Assembly: GCF_031157255.1 (NCBI RefSeq)
Contig: NZ_JAVIFX010000005.1
Span: 248,001-312,000 of the forward strand
DNA from: Bradyrhizobium sp. LHD-71
GTDB lineage: Bacteria; Pseudomonadota; Alphaproteobacteria; Rhizobiales; Xanthobacteraceae
Length of the DNA stretch: 64,000 bases
Direction of reading: 5' to 3'
The position numbers and the translations under genes are program-made. Positions 63,045-64,000 of the stretch are shown piece by piece. Numbering within the stretch: the first letter of the stretch is position 1; each line of letters begins with the position of its first letter. Under the pieces are notes generated by a model, which searched no databases, was not told the DNA's origin, and saw nothing but the letters and a program-made list of their open reading frames with translations.

Positions 63045-63995
63045 TTATGCCGTCTTTCCCGCGCCCGTCTTTGGCATGGAGAGTTTGCGTAGATCGGCCG
63101 CTAGCGACTTGCGCAGTCGAGACGCAGCGAACTCCATGAAACGCCGCAGCTTGAGGGGCAGGAGCGCCTGTCCCGCATGCACCAGGTGCACCGGGATCGG
63201 GTCTGGCTCGTAGTCCTGCAGGATGAGCCTAAGCTTGCCCTCGGCCACTGCGCGCGCGACCTGGTAGGAGAACACGTTCGTCACGCCGACGCCCGCGATC
63301 GCCGCGTCGATCGCGGACTCCGCCGTGTTGATCTTCAGTCGGCAGTAAGGACGAACGCTCTTGGTCGACTTGCCGCGCGGGTTGAAGATCCATGTCATCC
63401 CGGACGCCAGGGCGGTGTACGTCACGCACATGTGTTCGGCCAGGTCCTCGGGCGTTTTGGGGACGCCGTGAGAAGCGAAATAGTCAGGGCTGCCGCACAC
63501 CACGCGCCTGATCTCGCCTACCTTCGTCGCGATGAACGTGCTGTCGGACAGCGTACCGATGCGGACGGCCAGGTCGACGTGCTCGTCGATAATGTTGATC
63601 GTGTGGTCGGTGAGCGTCAGCTGAACACTGATCTGCGCGAACCGCGCGAGGAATTCGTTTACGACCGGTACGACGTGGAGGCGACCGAAAACGATCGGCG
63701 CCGCCATCGAGAGTGTACCGCGCGGAACCGTGTACTCCCCGGAAGCCTGAGATTCAGCCTCCTCGACCTGTTCCAGGATGCGTTTGCAGGCGGTGACGTA
63801 GGCGAGCCCCGCTTCGGTCAGAGACAGCTTCCGCGTCGATCGGACCAGAAGCTGGGTGTTGAGGTGCGCCTCCAGCTCGGCGACCTTCCGACTGACGGTC
63901 GGTAGGGGAACGCCGAGCTGCCGCCCCGCCGCGGAGAAACTCCCGGCCTCGGCCGACGCCACCAAAATCGACATTGCTTCAAGTCGGTCCATCAT
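63045..63995 (-). CDS. LysR family transcriptional regulator
   Basis: 316 residues, complete; the ATG lies five bases from the window end, or three codons may be read from the second Met. The HTH is GSFSAAGRQLGVPLPTVSRK, and the effector domain begins GTLSMAAPIVFGRLHVVPVV, the pattern of the large CrgA/DsdC-like LysR group with the LAVRIGTLSDSTFIATKVG segment. It lies upstream of the peroxiredoxin-like gene in the same direction and may control it. A fragment of a very similar gene is at 6839-6922. Confidence 0.92.
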   Translation of the reverse strand: MMDRLEAMSILVASAEAGSFSAAGRQLGVPLPTVSRKVAELEAHLNTQLLVRSTRKLSLTEAGLAYVTACKRILEQVEEAESQASGEYTVPRGTLSMAAPIVFGRLHVVPVVNEFLARFAQISVQLTLTDHTINIIDEHVDLAVRIGTLSDSTFIATKVGEIRRVVCGSPDYFASHGVPKTPEDLAEHMCVTYTALASGMTWIFNPRGKSTKSVRPYCRLKINTAESAIDAAIAGVGVTNVFSYQVARAVAEGKLRLILQDYEPDPIPVHLVHAGQALLPLKLRRFMEFAASRLRKSLAADLRKLSMPKTGAGKTA

Positions 63996-64000
63996 CTCTC

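Noticed and set aside
1-64000. CRISPR arrays, tRNA or rRNA genes, IS transposases and phage genes
   Set aside because: Looked for by eye and not found; no regularly spaced direct repeats, no cloverleaf-like sequence and no transposase or integrase protein.

Overview
The window looks like a chromosomal segment of an alphaproteobacterium in the Bradyrhizobiaceae/Xanthobacteraceae neighbourhood (Hyphomicrobiales). This rests on high GC, FixJ-type regulators, a fused transaldolase/phosphoglucose isomerase, AaeB/DUF1656/HlyD and RND pumps, two isoquinoline-1-oxidoreductase-like molybdenum enzymes, and intergenic palindromes of the kind common in Bradyrhizobium genomes (about 36.8 and 38.1 kb). No species call is possible. 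I saw no tRNA, rRNA, IS transposase, phage gene or CRISPR array.

Layout. 0-7 kb: a tautomerase-like gene cut by the window edge, a frameshifted msrA, DUF1993, cytochrome P460, a GNAT acetyltransferase, DoxX, an UPF0173 hydrolase and a class II aldolase, followed by about 800 bp holding gene fragments. 7-12.4 kb: a LysR regulator divergent from a six-PAS histidine kinase with two response regulators. 12.9-18.7 kb: an Ior-like Mo/2Fe-2S pair, a broken CHASE3 kinase fragment, two tandem MDR oxidoreductases and a universal stress protein. 18.8-28.9 kb: a leftward hexose-phosphate/oxidative pentose-phosphate operon (tal-pgi, gnd, tkt, zwf, HAD phosphatase, pgl) ending in a shattered glgB. 29-36.6 kb: AhpD-like protein and nitroreductase, then a rightward FUSC/DUF1656/HlyD efflux operon with azoreductase, NAD(P)-binding protein and cupin. 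36.9-44.4 kb: an orphan ABC binding protein, an RND pump and adaptor, and a GMC oxidoreductase. 44.7-48.5 kb: a SnoaL-like protein and a gluconate-dehydrogenase-like operon (subunit 3, GMC flavoprotein, cytochrome c). 48.9-52.8 kb: egtD, hsp20 and lon, tightly packed. 53-64 kb: an AraC regulator, DUF2171, a remnant of egtB disrupted by a small membrane gene, msrA-msrB, two peroxiredoxin-like genes, two LysR regulators and a second Ior-like pair.

Common theme. Most of the content suits defence against oxidants, electrophiles and aromatic compounds: sulfoxide reductases, peroxiredoxin-like proteins, AhpD, nitro- and azoreductases, NADPH-producing zwf/gnd, Hsp20/Lon, and efflux. This is an inference from the families present.

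Most interesting signal. A recurring intergenic module carries the inverted repeat CGATA-N9-TATCG, which has the T-N11-A layout of LysR-type operators. Four strong copies (about 2.7, 15.7, 30.9 and 48.7 kb) lie ahead of leftward redox genes. At least three diverged copies (about 6.6, 18.8 and 56.5 kb) lie near the peroxiredoxin remnant, usp and msrB. Three of the four strong copies are followed by a second repeated sequence, and one of these still carries the start of a GNAT gene that is intact at another copy. The window also has an unusual density of broken gene copies (msrA, peroxiredoxin, lysR, CHASE3 kinase, glgB, GMC, GNAT, egtB), several ending at these modules.
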